Shown here: piece after piece, positions 23,975 through 55,307 of the stretch
Position numbering within the stretch: the first letter of the stretch is position 1
How the letters are laid out: every line of letters starts with the position of its first letter
Assembly (NCBI GenBank): GCA_016806645.1
Contig: JACSYO010001856.1
Coordinates: 1,239,001 to 1,303,000 of the forward strand
Reading direction: 5' to 3'
Length of the DNA: 64,000 nucleotides
Source of the DNA: Ophiodon elongatus
Lineage: Eukaryota; Chordata; Actinopteri; Perciformes; Hexagrammidae
Program-made: the position numbers and the translations under genes
The notes under the pieces: generated by a model
Databases searched by the model: none
The model's input: the letters and a program-made list of their open reading frames with translations, nothing else
Told to the model about the DNA's origin: nothing

Positions 23975-24018
<44 letters not shown>
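23929..24018. repeat. (TG)n/(TA)n compound microsatellite
   Basis: Alternating TGTG, TATA and CACA blocks ending in about 16 TA units. The segment is self-complementary and likely cruciform- or slippage-prone. Confidence 0.95.
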
Positions 24019-24021
<3 letters not shown>

Positions 24022-25626
24022 CACTATGTGTATGTTAGTGTATCTCTGTAAATGTGTGCCTGAATATGTCCACACAAGAAGACATGTTCCTGTGTGTGTT
24101 GATGCAGGGACGGGTCCTTGTTTTACTATCAGCCATGTGCAGGCTTTTCTGCTCTGGCAAACTCTGATCTATGTACACTGTAACCATATGTGTCGGCACT
24201 GAAATGCAGATTTACTGCTGCTGTTGATACCTCAACACGTTGCCCACAGCACACACACACACACAGAGGATTTCCTACCAGTCAATAACATTTTTGTTCC
24301 ACAGATTTAAGGCACCTGTGAAATAAGGTTCATATCAGCAGCCTTTTGCCTATCTTTGTGGTCTGGCTTTAGCTAGTGCAGCTGCAGACTTGCGGGTGCA
24401 GGAGATGGCTCTATCTCGTATGCCGTGCTGAAAGTAGCTTAGCTGATCGCTGTCCATGGTACCCACTTGCAGCTTAGCTCCTCTTAGAGTGCTGTGTGTC
24501 TGCGTTCATGCTGCTTTTGATTTCACCTCACCCAGTAACAAAATATTGTCACAGTTGTACCAAAAAAAATGTTCTCTACAAATATCAACCTTTTCAAGAA
24601 TTTATACTACCTGAGCCTAAAATATCAGGTTGTATAAATTCAAAACTGTTATGTTAACTGAAATCCTTTTTAAATGCTTTCATAGGATCAGTGCCTCTTT
24701 GAGTACCGTCATCACGAAAATATATGCACTTGCACTCGAGATATGTACTGGAACACTAATGGTACTATTGAGCCCTCTGGGTAATAGCATCCACCACATA
24801 CTCTGTATTGTGAGCTCAATCAATGTGCAGGTCCAGAGTTATTGCTTTTGTAATGGTTAACAATTAATATCTTCACGATGTGATTTATTTTTTTTAACAG
24901 GTGTAAACTTTCAACTAAATGGATCAAACTAAATCAAAAAGATACTGGCAAAAGTAAAGAAAGATATTTACATTGCCTTTTGCTGTATTAGTGATGCAGA
25001 ATCTGCACATCAACAACAAACAGGGTATCATGTTGTTTTAATCAGAGCAGCAATTTGATCTTTCTCTTGTGAACAGCTGTTTTCTGTTTGTAGCACATTA
25101 GATCATGATTATGCTGCCATTTATCACCCATGGATCAATAGCACAGTAATTATACCGCTGCAGTCTTGCTTATTTAAAAGGGCTTGCCCTCTTGCAGTTC
25201 GTCTCTAAAATGGCAATATGATACAAACCGCTTATGCTTACCTAATGTCCCATGTCTCCATAGCTAGGATTGTTAACTCATGTAATGCTATCGATCAAAG
25301 GCATCATTTTTTTTTTTATTTATGCTGTATTGATCTAGAATATTCTATATGCAAAGTATGATATTCACATTTAAACCTTTAGCTGACCTTTTGCCTTCTG
25401 TTCAGCTTTCTCTACCACTTTTGCTATATGGTATTCCTCTATTCATACACATTCTCCTCGAGGCACATGTTGACTCTGTCTCCATTTCTGCATAAATTGT
25501 TTTCGCAAAACAGAATTTTCATCAGGCGGCCAGTAATAGTAGATTAGAATCCTAACTAAGTGTGTGTATTTTCCGGTAAGCTGCTCTTTCCTAACACTCC
25601 ACCCTACTGTCATTTTCTCCTTTCAG

Positions 25627-25649
25627 ACAGCAGTGCTTTGGACACACAG
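25627..25649 (+). CDS. unc13c: unc13c 23-nt linker exon
   Basis: The acceptor CATTTTCTCCTTTCAG is strong. The 23 bases complete the split codon from the giant exon (G plus AC gives Asp) and encode DSSALDTQ. This lines up with the DSSSVDEK-like wording I recall following the same exon in mammals. The donor is GTTTTA, which is weak. The exon is needed logically: joining 17760 straight to 26318 would give a stop codon within three codons (CC TCA TAG), whereas adding 23 nt restores the frame. Confidence 0.62.
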
Positions 25650-26317
25650 GTTTTAAGTCATTGTTTATCATCAACCACGTGGACACTTGTTTTTTCCTAG
25701 CATGTGCATGTGTTTGTGTATATGTTTGTACATTTGTCTTTTGTGTTTTGTGGAATATGGTGTGGTGTGATGGTGTGTGGATTTTGCATCTCACTTGAAT
25801 TTGATTTGAAATAATACATCCACCTGAGTGTGTCTGTGAGAGTGTGTTTGTTTGAAGTGATATTTGTAGGTATGAAAGAGAATGCAGCATGTGCCCTTAA
25901 GCCATCTTGTTGTCACTTTGTGCTGGTTATCCTTTTATTCCTTTTCAGAAAATGATTTGTGTTTCAAACTGGACATTTTGGTCAGTAAAGGGGGAGTGTT
26001 ACACAACAGGCAAATCTGGCCTGAAGCACCAAGAGCGGCAACACTCTCAGTCTTGAGCCCACAAATTACATTGATGTGGAACAATTTGGTCTTTTGCCTG
26101 CAGTATCTTCCCTCCCTTCTCCATGTTCTGTACTCCTCCTCTCCTATCATTTATCTTATCCTGAATTGACCTCCATTTGTACTGTATATTCCCAAGTACA
26201 TTTTGTCATACTGTATATGTATTTTGTTTTAATTTTGCTGCTGTTTGCTTTTGTGTTTAGCCGTGTGCACTTACCTTATATTTATTTTTTTACATTGTGT
26301 GTTTCTTCTCTCTGCAG
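25650..26317 (+). other. unc13c: unc13c intron
   Basis: 668 bases with no recognisable feature. Confidence 0.6.
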
Positions 26318-26364
26318 CCTCATAGTATTTTGGACCCCAAAGTGCTCGGCTTGCAGACTGGAGG
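26318..26364 (+). CDS. unc13c: unc13c linker exon (ILDPKVLGLQTGG)
   Basis: 47-nt exon between TTCTCTCTGCAG and a GTGAGT donor. It starts in phase 0 and leaves two bases that complete a Gly codon with the next exon. It encodes PHSILDPKVLGLQTGG, comparable in position to the LDASKF...GGAG linker ahead of LYGIDSMPDL in UNC13 proteins. No known domain. Confidence 0.78.
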
Positions 26365-27532
26365 GTGAGTGGTGGCTCACTTCCTGATCTGATCGGTTCA
26401 CAATTACATAAATCGTAGCTGCTGTGCTGTTTTGTATCCCCATACTGAGGCACATATAGCAGAAATGTTGCAGATTTGCTCATTCTCTGGCATTCACCAC
26501 AATTAAGTTGGTATGCTCCCTGTTTTGTGATGTACCACAGAGAGAGGATGCATATACAAGATGCCTCATGCCTTCACAACATCCGTTAAAGAATTCATGC
26601 TCTTGGCTTCACATGTCTGAATAATGTCTTATTCAGAAATGTGTGTAAACGATTAAGGTAGAGAGTCTATGTGAAAGATAGACGAAGCCAACCGTTGTCA
26701 TATGATGTCATAAGGGAGACTAATAATCTAGCTAATAACTAGCTAATAATCATAATTAACCTCCATCATCTCAGCTCATGCCCTGACTTTACAGCCATCT
26801 GCAGCATACATTGTTCATACGGTAAAGAGGCAGCGAGAGCCAGGGACCCGAGGGTGAGGCAACGGACGGGGCAGCTCGTCAGATTGTGGGTCTTGCGGGT
26901 CATACTTTAGGGTGTGAACACTGATGTCGTTGAGAGGGCTGACAGAAAAGCCTGAGGAGCTTTATCTTTGCGGATGCATTGGGGCCTTGATGTCATGCTG
27001 AGGTCATTAGAGAGGCTTTGAGTGACAGTTGAGGTGATGCCACAGAGAGCCTCACGGGAAAGGAGCAAGACTGGTGGGAAAGCACTGAGGGAGCCGCGGA
27101 GTTTGCACAAGAGAGTTGGAGGACCGAGAGCGCGAGATAACTGGAGCTGAAGTGTTGTCTGAGAAAGACTAATCTGGAAGTTTCCATTTTTGAGGTGTGG
27201 AGAAAGTTCAAAAATGTTTCAGTGTTCTCAAAATGTAGTATAAATATGTATCATAACTGGCATCGCTGCAGCAATACCTAATAAACATTTAGATAACGTG
27301 GAAGAGGGAGTCTATGGGAACAGCAAAGAGTAACAGGGATTACATGGAGCTCCAGTGTTGGTGGTCGGCACCAGCGAAGTGAAGAGGAAGGGGTGAGACA
27401 GGTTAGGTAGGAGGCATGATCCATGGTATTTGCCGGCTGTGTAAATCAAGACCCCCCTTTCACTGTTGTAGTGTCTCCCCAGCATGGCATTATTATGATA
27501 TTAATACACTTTAAATCTGTCTGCTTCTCCAG
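26365..27532 (+). other. unc13c: unc13c intron
   Basis: About 1.2 kb with no supported element or gene. The stretch 26821-27180 is purine-rich and somewhat GC-richer than its surroundings. Confidence 0.6.
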
Positions 27533-27611
27533 GGCTGGCAGTATTCTTTATGGTATTGACAGCATGCCAGATTTACGCCGCAAGAGGACAGTGCCTCTTG
27601 TCCGAGACCTG
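27533..27611 (+). CDS. unc13c: unc13c linker exon (LYGIDSMPDLRRK)
   Basis: Encodes AGSILYGIDSMPDLRRKRTV plus PLVRDL. LYGIDSMPDLRRK is a highly conserved linker shared by Munc13 proteins just upstream of the C1 domain. The acceptor is CTTCTCCAG and the donor GTGAGT. It starts with the last base of a codon and ends in phase 0. Confidence 0.93.
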
Positions 27612-30065
27612 GTGAGTCATCGGCCTCAACAAGGTTATGTGTGATTTATGTCAAATCTATCTGAGTGACCCCACATTATACCACACTGGTGGAATCCGGC
27701 TCTGTGTGAGTATGGACAACTGCAGAAGACAATGATAACTTTACTGGGTACCTGATAACATTTTATAGTGCTTGAGAATGACAGTTTGTTTCTTATCACT
27801 ATATAATATCCTTGGACCAATTTTAGCCTTGGTATGTTTTAAGCTGAAGTCTCTGGTTATTAAAACATAACTCAATCTGGATTTGTAATTTAATTACACG
27901 TTTTTTAAATGCGCACACGATTGGGATAATTGAAAAATACTTTCCTCACAATGTAGTCCTGCTATGTAGTTAAAAAAAATAAATAAACAGCTTCAAAAAT
28001 CACATTAACTCAAAGAAACATGCCAATAAGGAGTTCATGGGTGGTAAAAATAACCACTTAAAACTATGGCTATTTAGTGTAGAGCACTGCTTTGTGGGAA
28101 TGTTAATACAACCTTAGCCATAACTCTATGGCTTGATTAATTAGCCTAGAGAGCCTGTTTAAGACATTGCATCACAGTGATGCTCCACCATTAGTTTTTA
28201 TTGCAACATAATGTGTCATAACATATCCCACAGAGAGGCCTGTTTCAGTGGAGTCCACTTTAGCTCTGTGTCACATGGTTAGTCTTTCTGAGAGACAGCA
28301 TGCTGTCGTGATGCCAACAGTATACATGTCTGTTTATAACTGTTTGTCCTTTATGTGACCACAGTGTGCGTCTGTCTTGTGATCGTTTGTTTATCATCTT
28401 CATGTATTTTAGTCTAAAGGATGCAAGAAATGATCAGAACTCTAAAATTAAGTTGATTTAAGAACAACCTGTGTAATACTTAAACATTCTACTCTTAAAA
28501 GATTTAGATTTTCTTGTGAAGTAATATGCTTATGCAGCTTGATGTCATACACATAGATGCTGATGAATGTTTATATCACGGTGAACAACATGAGTTGATG
28601 CTGTATTTGTCCATATCTCTCATGAAATTAATAACCAACAATGTCTTGGTAAGTATGGGTTGACGTTTTTAAATTTTAAATTTACTTTGGATTTTGCGTG
28701 TATATTTGCCATTCCTACATAGACCCATAACAGCTATGGGTGATATTTTTCAGTGAGTTGTCAGATTTCAGCCTCGCCGATGCTTGGCCATTTTTCTTCC
28801 TTTTTTTGTTGTTGCTCGGCAGGTCTCGATAAATTGCATTTAACTTGAAATGTTGACAACTCAACCCAAAAATATATCCGAGAGACTTCATTGACTTCTG
28901 ATTTAACTGTGTGAGGCTTTTAAATCATGTAAAAGTGACACTGAGCAAGCCTTTTACACGTGGGATGAAGTCAGTAGTCAGCAAACTAATTGGTCCCCTT
29001 TCATGCCTCTCCTTTGTCAATGTCCCCCATTTGCTGTGTGATTGCTTCCGGGCAGCAACAGCGTTTGATTGGAACGGACAGCAGGGTTCCCCCATATCAT
29101 GGCGGGATGCAAAAGCATAAACAAAAAACGAGCGTTGTAAATGGATTCACAAAGCATTGAACGCTATATTGTAGATGAATAGATAACATCTGGACACAGG
29201 GTCTTATTGTATTGCCCGTAGCAACCTCAACAGTGCTGGTGCATGTTGATAAACTTACATCAACACTCACGGTTCATGTAGAGGTCACGTTCCCTTCTAC
29301 ATTCTCCATGGCTTCCATGGATCTTTACCATAGCTGGGCTGTACAGACAAGAGGGTCGTGGTAAAGACTGATCCAATATTGTCAGCTGTCCATGTCTGCA
29401 TTCCTCTGTTACGTAACTTCCTCCAGTATGGGATAAATGTTTATCAATCTCTGGTCACTCAAACTCAATGGATATTAACACAACAGCTAATTTACATTTG
29501 TGTATCTGTATGCGTCTGCGTGTTACCTGTTTGTGTTTGTATGGGCAATGTGCCGTTTAATGTTTAAGTAAGTTTGTGAATGTCTGAGCAAATGCGTGCG
29601 TGTGTGTGTGTTTTTTTTTTTTTCTTTAAGTGTGAGTGTGTGTAAGTCTGTGTTGTGCAGTACAGCTGGCTTCACCCATACGTGAGTGTGTGTGTCTTGT
29701 GTTTCTCTGTTTGTGTCAAACTAATGTGCAGAGCAGACAGCAGAAAATATGATCAAAGCTTCATCCAACAGAGAACTGAAAATAAATGCCAAGCATGACT
29801 GCAGTTAAGTAACTACCAGTGCATGAGTGGATAAAGAATCATGCAACGGCTGTTTAATCTCTCTTGATGAATAGTTGAATCTTTCTAGAGCTCAGTGCCC
29901 TAAACAGCAGTCCTGCATGGCAGTTGAGACACCTATGCGCTCACAATGGATAGTAAATACAATTCTTCTGCTGTTTGTGCTTTCAGCATTCACCCTCCCG
30001 CTCCTTGTCTAATTCAATTTCTTCATTTCTTTCATTCTCTATTCATGGCCTCCTGGAAACCACAG
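27612..30065 (+). other. unc13c: unc13c intron
   Basis: About 2.5 kb of AT-rich sequence with a TG-rich patch followed by a T run at 29594-29622. It ends in a long pyrimidine-rich tract (from about 30007) and CCACAG. No other gene is seen. Confidence 0.6.
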
Positions 30066-30071
30066 GCTTTG
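30066..30071 (+). CDS. unc13c: unc13c 6-nt microexon (Ala-Leu)
   Basis: CCACAG, then GCTTTG, then GTAAGC. The neighbouring exons end and begin in phase 0, and the family protein has a dipeptide Ala-Met between (V)RD(V/L) and TLxARK(A/S)G. This fish sequence lacks that dipeptide unless these six bases are included, giving Ala-Leu. A pyrimidine-rich tract precedes the acceptor. Its omission would not shift the frame, so it could be alternatively used. A 6-nt exon cannot be proven from sequence alone. Confidence 0.65.
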
Positions 30072-36118
<6,047 letters not shown>

Positions 36119-36346
36119 GGGCAGTGGAGAAGAGCTCCAAGCACGGGGCGGAGGACAAGACCCAGAACATCATCATGGCTATGAAGGAGCGCATGAAGAT
36201 AAGGGAGAAAAACAGTCCTGAAGTGTTCGAGGTGATCCAGGAGATGTTCCATGTCTCCAAAGAAGAAGTCACCAGCCATCTGAAGACGGCCAAGCAGGCT
36301 GTTCTGGATGGGACCTCCAAGTGGTCTGCCAAAATCAGCATCACAG
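36119..36346 (+). CDS. unc13c: unc13c exon linking C1 to C2B
   Basis: Encodes AVEKSSKHGAEDKTQNIIMA, KERMKIREKN and PEVFEVIQEMFHVSKEE, ending in VLDGTSKWSAKISIT, the first strand of C2B. The wording is typical of Munc13-2/-3 (EVFEVIQEMF). Acceptor CTTGTTTCAG; donor GTTAGC (non-ideal at position 3); phase 1 at both ends. Confidence 0.95.
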
Positions 36347-41560
<5,214 letters not shown>

Positions 41561-41730
41561 TGAATGTCACAACGCCACTGACCGTATCAAGGTGCGTGTG
41601 TGGGACGAGGATGATGACATTAAATCAAGGGTGAAGCAGCATTTCAAGCGTGAGTCAGACGATTTCCTGGGCCAGACCATCATCGAGGTTCGCACTCTGA
41701 GTGGAGAGATGGACGTTTGGTACAATCTCG
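41561..41730 (+). CDS. unc13c: unc13c exon encoding C2B, second part
   Basis: Encodes ECHNATDRIKVRVWDEDDDI, then KSRVKQHFKRESDDFLGQTI and EVRTLSGEMDVWYNL. The WDEDDD motif supplies the aspartates of the third Ca2+ loop, so the Ca2+ site is complete with the preceding exon. The basic helix KSRVKQHFKRE is characteristic of Munc13 C2B. Acceptor CAAATGACAG has a mixed tract; donor GTAGGT, phase 1. Confidence 0.96.
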
Positions 41731-44059
<2,329 letters not shown>

Positions 44060-44223
44060 AACCTGTTCCACTACCTGACCGAGGTGAAGAACAGTGGCGT
44101 GGTAAAGATCCCGCAGGTGAAAGGGGACGAAGCGTGGAAGGTCTACTTTGACGACGTGTCTCAGGAGATAGTGGATGAGTTTGCCATGAGATACGGAGTG
44201 GAGTCCATCTATCAGGCCATGAC
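44060..44223 (+). CDS. unc13c: unc13c exon, start of MUN region
   Basis: Encodes NLFHYLTEVKNSGVVKIPQV, then GDEAWKVYFDDVSQEIVDEF and AMRYGVESIYQAMT, the well-conserved entry to the MUN domain. MUN is the rod that opens syntaxin-1 within the Munc18 complex. Acceptor CACTCACAG; donor GTGAGT; phase 2 end. Confidence 0.95.
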
Positions 44224-49632
<5,409 letters not shown>

Positions 49633-50605
49633 TGACTTTTGTCAATTCAAAATAATTATAATTGTTACAGTATGATGTTAAAATTCACCACAAATCTATA
49701 TTAATACTATTTAGACAGACAGGAGGAGCAGGAGCAATTCTCCTTTTTTGGGAACATACAGGTTGCCATTTAGTACGGCCTGTTTATCATTTGCATCCTT
49801 TAAGTGTTCAAGTACCATCTCAGGTACCTGCAATTTGGTTGATTTGATAGGCTTCAGGGTTGATTGAACTGTTTACAGCACACTGTGTGCTTACTATATC
49901 TAGCTTAGAGCAGCAATCCATTTACACTTTGTTTCTGATGCCAAATGTGTGTCTCTCGCCCTCCAAACGTGATTATTGACTGGATTCTCTTCTTTCTTGG
50001 ATACACTTCAGAGTGTATTTTATGCTGCCTTGCTTTGTTTGAATCCCACAATGTAGTCACACAGCAGGTACATTAATGCCAGGTGTTATGGTGTTGTAAA
50101 TATCGGGATTAAGATGTTCCCATAGTATTAACAATTTCTGGTTTTAAGATGTGATAATGAAGGAAGATTTGTGAAAAGTGTGATTTGAAAAAGCAGAAAT
50201 TCCAAATAGATACATATATACCCAAACAGATGGCATGTCATAGATTGTTGTTTAAAAAAAAAAAGAAAATTCAAATTACTTCATAAAATTTAATTAATAG
50301 AATGATGAATGACTATGCAGTGTAATTGCAAGACATTTAAATATCGATAATCAGCCTACAGTGTCAAGTGGTCCATCAGCAGCCCAGGAAATAGTGTTCC
50401 TCATGGTCCAATAAATAGACTCTGTCGTGAGTGTCCAGCACTCTGTCTGCCATGGTGGTTCATGGATTTAGGATATTGGACATCTTGTATCCATACACCC
50501 ATACGTCCATAAACTAGACTACGTGCTTCCACATTTCTATGTAGGCTATAGCATCTGGAGATTGATTTGGTGTTGGCTATTATTAATATACGCAACAAAG
50601 ATCAT

Positions 50606-50728
50606 CCATCCATCCATCCATTCTCATCCGCTTATCCGGGGTCGAGTCGGGGTGGCAGCAGGCCCAGCAGGCTGACCCAGGCTTCCCTCTCACCCGCAAC
50701 ATTTTCCAGCTCGTTCTGGGGGATCCCA
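50606..50728 (-). mobile_element. Short teleost retroposed repeat with target-site duplication
   Basis: 123-bp insertion beginning (CCAT)n and continuing TCATCCGCTTATCCGGGGTC, a phrase very common in fish genomes, ending GGGGGATCCC. The direct repeat AACAAAGATCAT flanks it perfectly (50594-50605 and 50729-50740). The simple-sequence end on the left implies minus orientation with a 5'-truncated copy. The exact LINE family is not named. Confidence 0.8.
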
Positions 50729-53700
50729 AACAAAGATCATGTTTTTTCAAAATTATTTGTAACAGCTACTTCCATTCCACTTCCATGCTGTGGACTACAT
50801 CAATAACACAATCATGTTTGTTCTGGAATAGCTAAACTCCATCAGCTGCTGCTACAATGAGGCAAGGTGCCCTGCAGGAGTAGCCAGTAGCTGTGTGTAA
50901 CTGGACATAGTTATTAGTCGTTTATCAGTGACCTCATTTAAAAAAAGGCAAATTACCTAATCTACCCAAAGCTAACTGTACAAGCTAATGCAATATTACG
51001 GGAGAGAAGGGGGTGACATGGAGCAGACATGCTGCTAAGGACTCAGGCTCAGTACATGGGTAAACCAGGGCAAAGCGGTACAGTCATTTTTTAAGTCTTC
51101 GTGGCAGTGTTGGGAATGCTGGGAATAAAATATATGTAAACGAATGTAGTGACTTGTATGACTTTTTGTTGTATGATGATCATTCATCATGGTCATTTGT
51201 TTGGTGATTGTCACTGAATGGTGGGCAGCAAGCAATATCTGGTAGCTGCACTGCTAACGTCTGTATATAGAGCATTTTCTGCTTGACTTGTTTCAGCCGT
51301 CTTTGATGTAAATTATTGAAAGTCACCATTTGATGCTTCAGTAGGCCACATGTTGTCTGTGTCCACGAAGCTCTGCTCTATGGCTCAGTCTTGCATGACA
51401 TGTTGTCTTGTGTCTATTCACATATAAATATATTGTTTCTGCATATTTGTGTTATATTTACACATTGTTTATTATAAAATGACATACATATATAGTTACT
51501 AAAATTAAACGTAACTAAAAAGCTTATTACATTTTAAAAAGTATAAAATTAAGTTAAATTAGAATTAACAAAAGTACATCACCCTTGCACATTTTATCAA
51601 ATGACCCAATAATGAATAGTGATTTCATTTAAATGAACAATAGTAAACATTCTTTCGAAATAAATGACTAAGAGCTGCCAATCAAACATATATCGTAGAA
51701 TAAACAACCCCCAACAAATGAACAAGCTGGAATCTTGAGAAATGCATCTTTAATTGCGAGAGATCTGCCACCTGCGGGCCTCTATAGGTTCTCTGTATTC
51801 TACTCAGGCAGATTGAAATCCCGACACACAGCACATAATCTTCCAGAGCAACCCCAGGAGAGCTAAACCTGTTAGACATCACACTCCACCACACATTCAC
51901 AAGCACACAAACCCACATCTCTCGCTCGCACACACTCCCTCACAAACGAGCAGACGTCCACACTGCTGTTTGGCTACAACTGCTCACTGACTCGCACGCA
52001 GGTATGCACCTGAACCGCCACACACACATCTTCTCCCCAGCTGGTGGCATCACACAGCAAACTGTAACGGAAAGATGACCCTCTCACCTTTAGTGTGACA
52101 CAAAAGGCAATGTGACATTGAGTGTGTTATTGCTATTATTCCCCTGTTCTTTACCACGGCTCTCTGTGTGAAGCCACATGTGATTACAGAGACACGTCCT
52201 GATAGCATGTAGATAGATCCTCCTGTCTGCCTACAGAGAGAAAAAAAAGAGAGGGTGAGAGAAGGACAGCAAGTAGATTGCTATAAGAGAGAGGACTTGA
52301 GTTAGACAGAGAATGGACAGGCAAATAGCGAGTGAGGGATAAAGAGGATTTGGAAAAAAACGTTGGATGAAATAGAGAGAGTGAGTTGGACGAGATGGGA
52401 TTTGGAGAAAGAGTGAGAGAGTTGGAGGGAAAGAGAGATTGATTTGGAAAGGGAGAGAAGAAACAGATGAAGAATGAAAGGAGGCATGGTGGTCGGGCAA
52501 CAGAGGGTTAAGTGAAGGAGAGATGACCTCTTTTATTTTCAGATGGCCTGGCTGTCTGGCGATGAGAGCAGTCACAGAATATCACATTGGCTTCACCTGC
52601 CAGAGCTGCCCTGCTGCTCTCTTGTCAAGCCTGCCACAGACCAGTGGTTCATGCACACAGTTCATACTCTCTCTTTCACTCTCTCACTTTCTGAAGGCGT
52701 CCCACAGAGCCGGCCTGCCACTATTGGACAGTAATACGATTCAAATCTGGCTACTCCCTCCGTTCACCGTATGGATTTCACTATAATGACATTCTGAGGG
52801 AGATTGAGTTTGCTTTTGTAAAACAGGGAGCTTGAATCAGCAGAGAGGGAGCAGGGTTGCACCTGCCACTTTACATTTTGCTACATATGCGTTTCTTCAT
52901 GTAAACTTTATTCCAACAGCCCTGATACACATTGGCACCTTGCATAGGCAGTCTGTCCCAGCTGGGATTTGCAGGTTTCTCTGGTTCGGACTTAACATAT
53001 CAGTATTCAGAGCACACTGCGAGGGATTTGGGCTGTTGGCTTAGTTTGGACAGTTTGATATAAAGTGATGTTTTTTCAGTAAGCTCCCCTGGGATATTAT
53101 CTTAAAATGTATCTCTGTGCAGCATTACAATGGGCCTTTTGAGAAAAGGTTACTTCATGCAAACACCTGCTTTGTTGCTTTCTACTGCTCCAGCAGCTCC
53201 TGCTGCCTCCTCCAGTAAAAAGAAAAGAATATAGTTGTTCCATGCTGTAACTGTAGGTCTCTACAGCAAGATTATGTCATATTCAGCAACATTGAGCTGT
53301 TAATGGAGCTGCTAAAGCATCACATAAAAACGTATACTACTGGGATAATATCTACAAGGTTGCTCCATAGCAAGATGTACTTGTACATATCACAGTCTGC
53401 TATAGAAGCAAACAGCTGGCCTCTGGTATCCGAGCATGGCAGACAAATATAATTTTCTATTTTCTTGAGGAATAAAATATTTACAGAGAATAAAACTGCA
53501 TCTGCATTGTTGTAAGTATTCGTGATAGCCTTGTTCTTTGCAGAGTAACACCTGTATAATCCAGAGCTCCCCCTTTGAAATGTATGACAGACAATGTAAA
53601 AAGACAAGTATAAGAGACAAGCTAGTATCACCTTTCACAGTGCAGAGTTTAAGATACATCTGAAGGGAAATTAATAATCATTGCATATATACTATATATG

Positions 53701-53944
53701 CATATATACATGGTTTAAAATTATTATTTTCTGTGAAACATGATGTTGCACTATATCCAAACCTCAGCTCATTTGAAACAGCAGAGGTTGTTAAACCACT
53801 TTGAGTTTCAGAGATGTCTCTTTTTAACAAATCATCTCATCGTGATCCCGATGCCTTATAATTCTATAACCGTCCTGTTTTCTTAGCAAACCTGTGACCC
53901 CATGGAGCCCTTTGAGACGACAAACTGTGATTGGAGGAACCGGG

Positions 53945-54092
53945 GAAGCGCTTCACAGATGGCGAGAAATAGTTGCTAATAGTTTAGCCCTCTGCTAATC
54001 GCAAACGGAGAAGTTCTCACTAAGGCTAACCACGGCCATGAGCAAAAGGCTAAACTATTAGCAACATATTCTCTCCATCTCTGAAACGCTTC
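53945..54092. repeat. Inverted repeat, two 45-bp arms around a 58-bp loop
   Basis: Left arm 53945-53989 and right arm 54048-54092 are near-perfect reverse complements. The inner 18 bases (GTTGCTAATAGTTTAGCC) match exactly; the outer part has a few mismatches and ends GAAGCG(C/T)TTC. It could be a small MITE or a fold-back element, or an RNA hairpin in the unc13c intron. No clear target-site duplication was seen. Confidence 0.85.
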
Positions 54093-55307
54093 ATTGATTT
54101 TGTCAGACTCTCTTTTTCGATAAGTCCGTCTGACTTCTTTGGGTTGCTTAGCATAATGGGCAGTTGTTGCTAATGCTGGAAAAGCAACCTTTCCTGCAGG
54201 ATATTCTGCCGCTGAATGAGGCTTTCACCAAAAGGGATCAGTTTAGGATTTCTAGGAGGTGCAGAAGTCTAGTTTTCCCTCAGACCACTTGAATTACAAT
54301 ATGCTGAAAGGTTATTATGGATTTTTTCCCCAACGACGCCACAAATAAACTGCTTAACCCAGCTTTAAGTAATCTTTTTATATCTTTTAACTTCAATAGA
54401 CACTCATCCACACATAGACACATACTCAGTGGCAAATGCCTTTGCTCAGGATGGTCAGAGTGCAGGGTGACCAGTGCAGTGTCCCTGTGGCAGTTTAAGG
54501 TCCAGTACCCGTCAGAGCATGACTGCTTTTGATCTCTTTTTCCACATAATTACCTTCACTTGCTCCACTTGATGCCCGGTGTCTGACAGGCAACATTTTT
54601 AAACCATTATGCTGCCCCTGTAAAAATATTAAATCTTTAAACACAAGGATATTCATACGAGGTAATTATGAAGCCGTACAGTGTATTTTTTTATTTAAAT
54701 TTTTTTGATGATAAGCAGTCACTGCTTTTAAGTTTTGCAATCAGTAAAGCTACTGGCCCAACATAATATCCAATGTACACTAGAAAAAAGACAAAGATCT
54801 AAAAGCTCATCAGTATCACTCACTCCTCGTCCCATCTCATAATGGAATTTCTGTCATCTTTGAAAGGCAGAGCTGATGTTGTCTCTACTTTTGGCTCAGT
54901 GGTGGATGCTTTACTTTCTTAGTGTGCTTGCTTGCTTCTTGGCAATACATCTGATTCTTTTTCCTTTGTTCTTTTTGCTGATGAAGTTGGAGTTTCTCAT
55001 TTCTGGTCTTTGTGTGTTCAGACAGAGCATTTGTTAGTTATTTACACAGCTGTCACTGCTTTTAGAAACACTGAACATTGAGAGCAGGGTTTCTGCAGAG
55101 AAAAAGAGGTTTGCATCTGTGTTTAACATCAGTAATAGTAAAGTAAGGTACTGGATTTATAATTTGTATATGTTGGTCAGCAACAGTAAGAATCTGAATT
55201 ATTTTTTTTAAAAATCCCAGTTTATTGTGCTTTGTAAGTACCAGTTCACAAGTACATGCTGTTTTATTTAGTTGCTATGTTCTTCTGTCTGTCTTTCTTT
55301 TTTCTTT

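Larger units (their letters stand above)
17761..25626 (+). other. unc13c: unc13c intron after the giant exon
   Basis: About 7.9 kb without a supported gene. It contains a perfect 15-bp hairpin (19270-19303), AATAAA words at 19109 and 19741, and a TG/TA microsatellite (23929-24018). The first codons of the intron read as a hydrophobic tail (see findings). Remaining sequence is AT-rich with only short chance open frames. Confidence 0.7.

Noticed and set aside
24885..24960. Exon-like site after TTTTTTTTAACAG at 24900
   Set aside because: The sequence downstream has no similarity to UNC13 and no suitable donor keeping the required phase.
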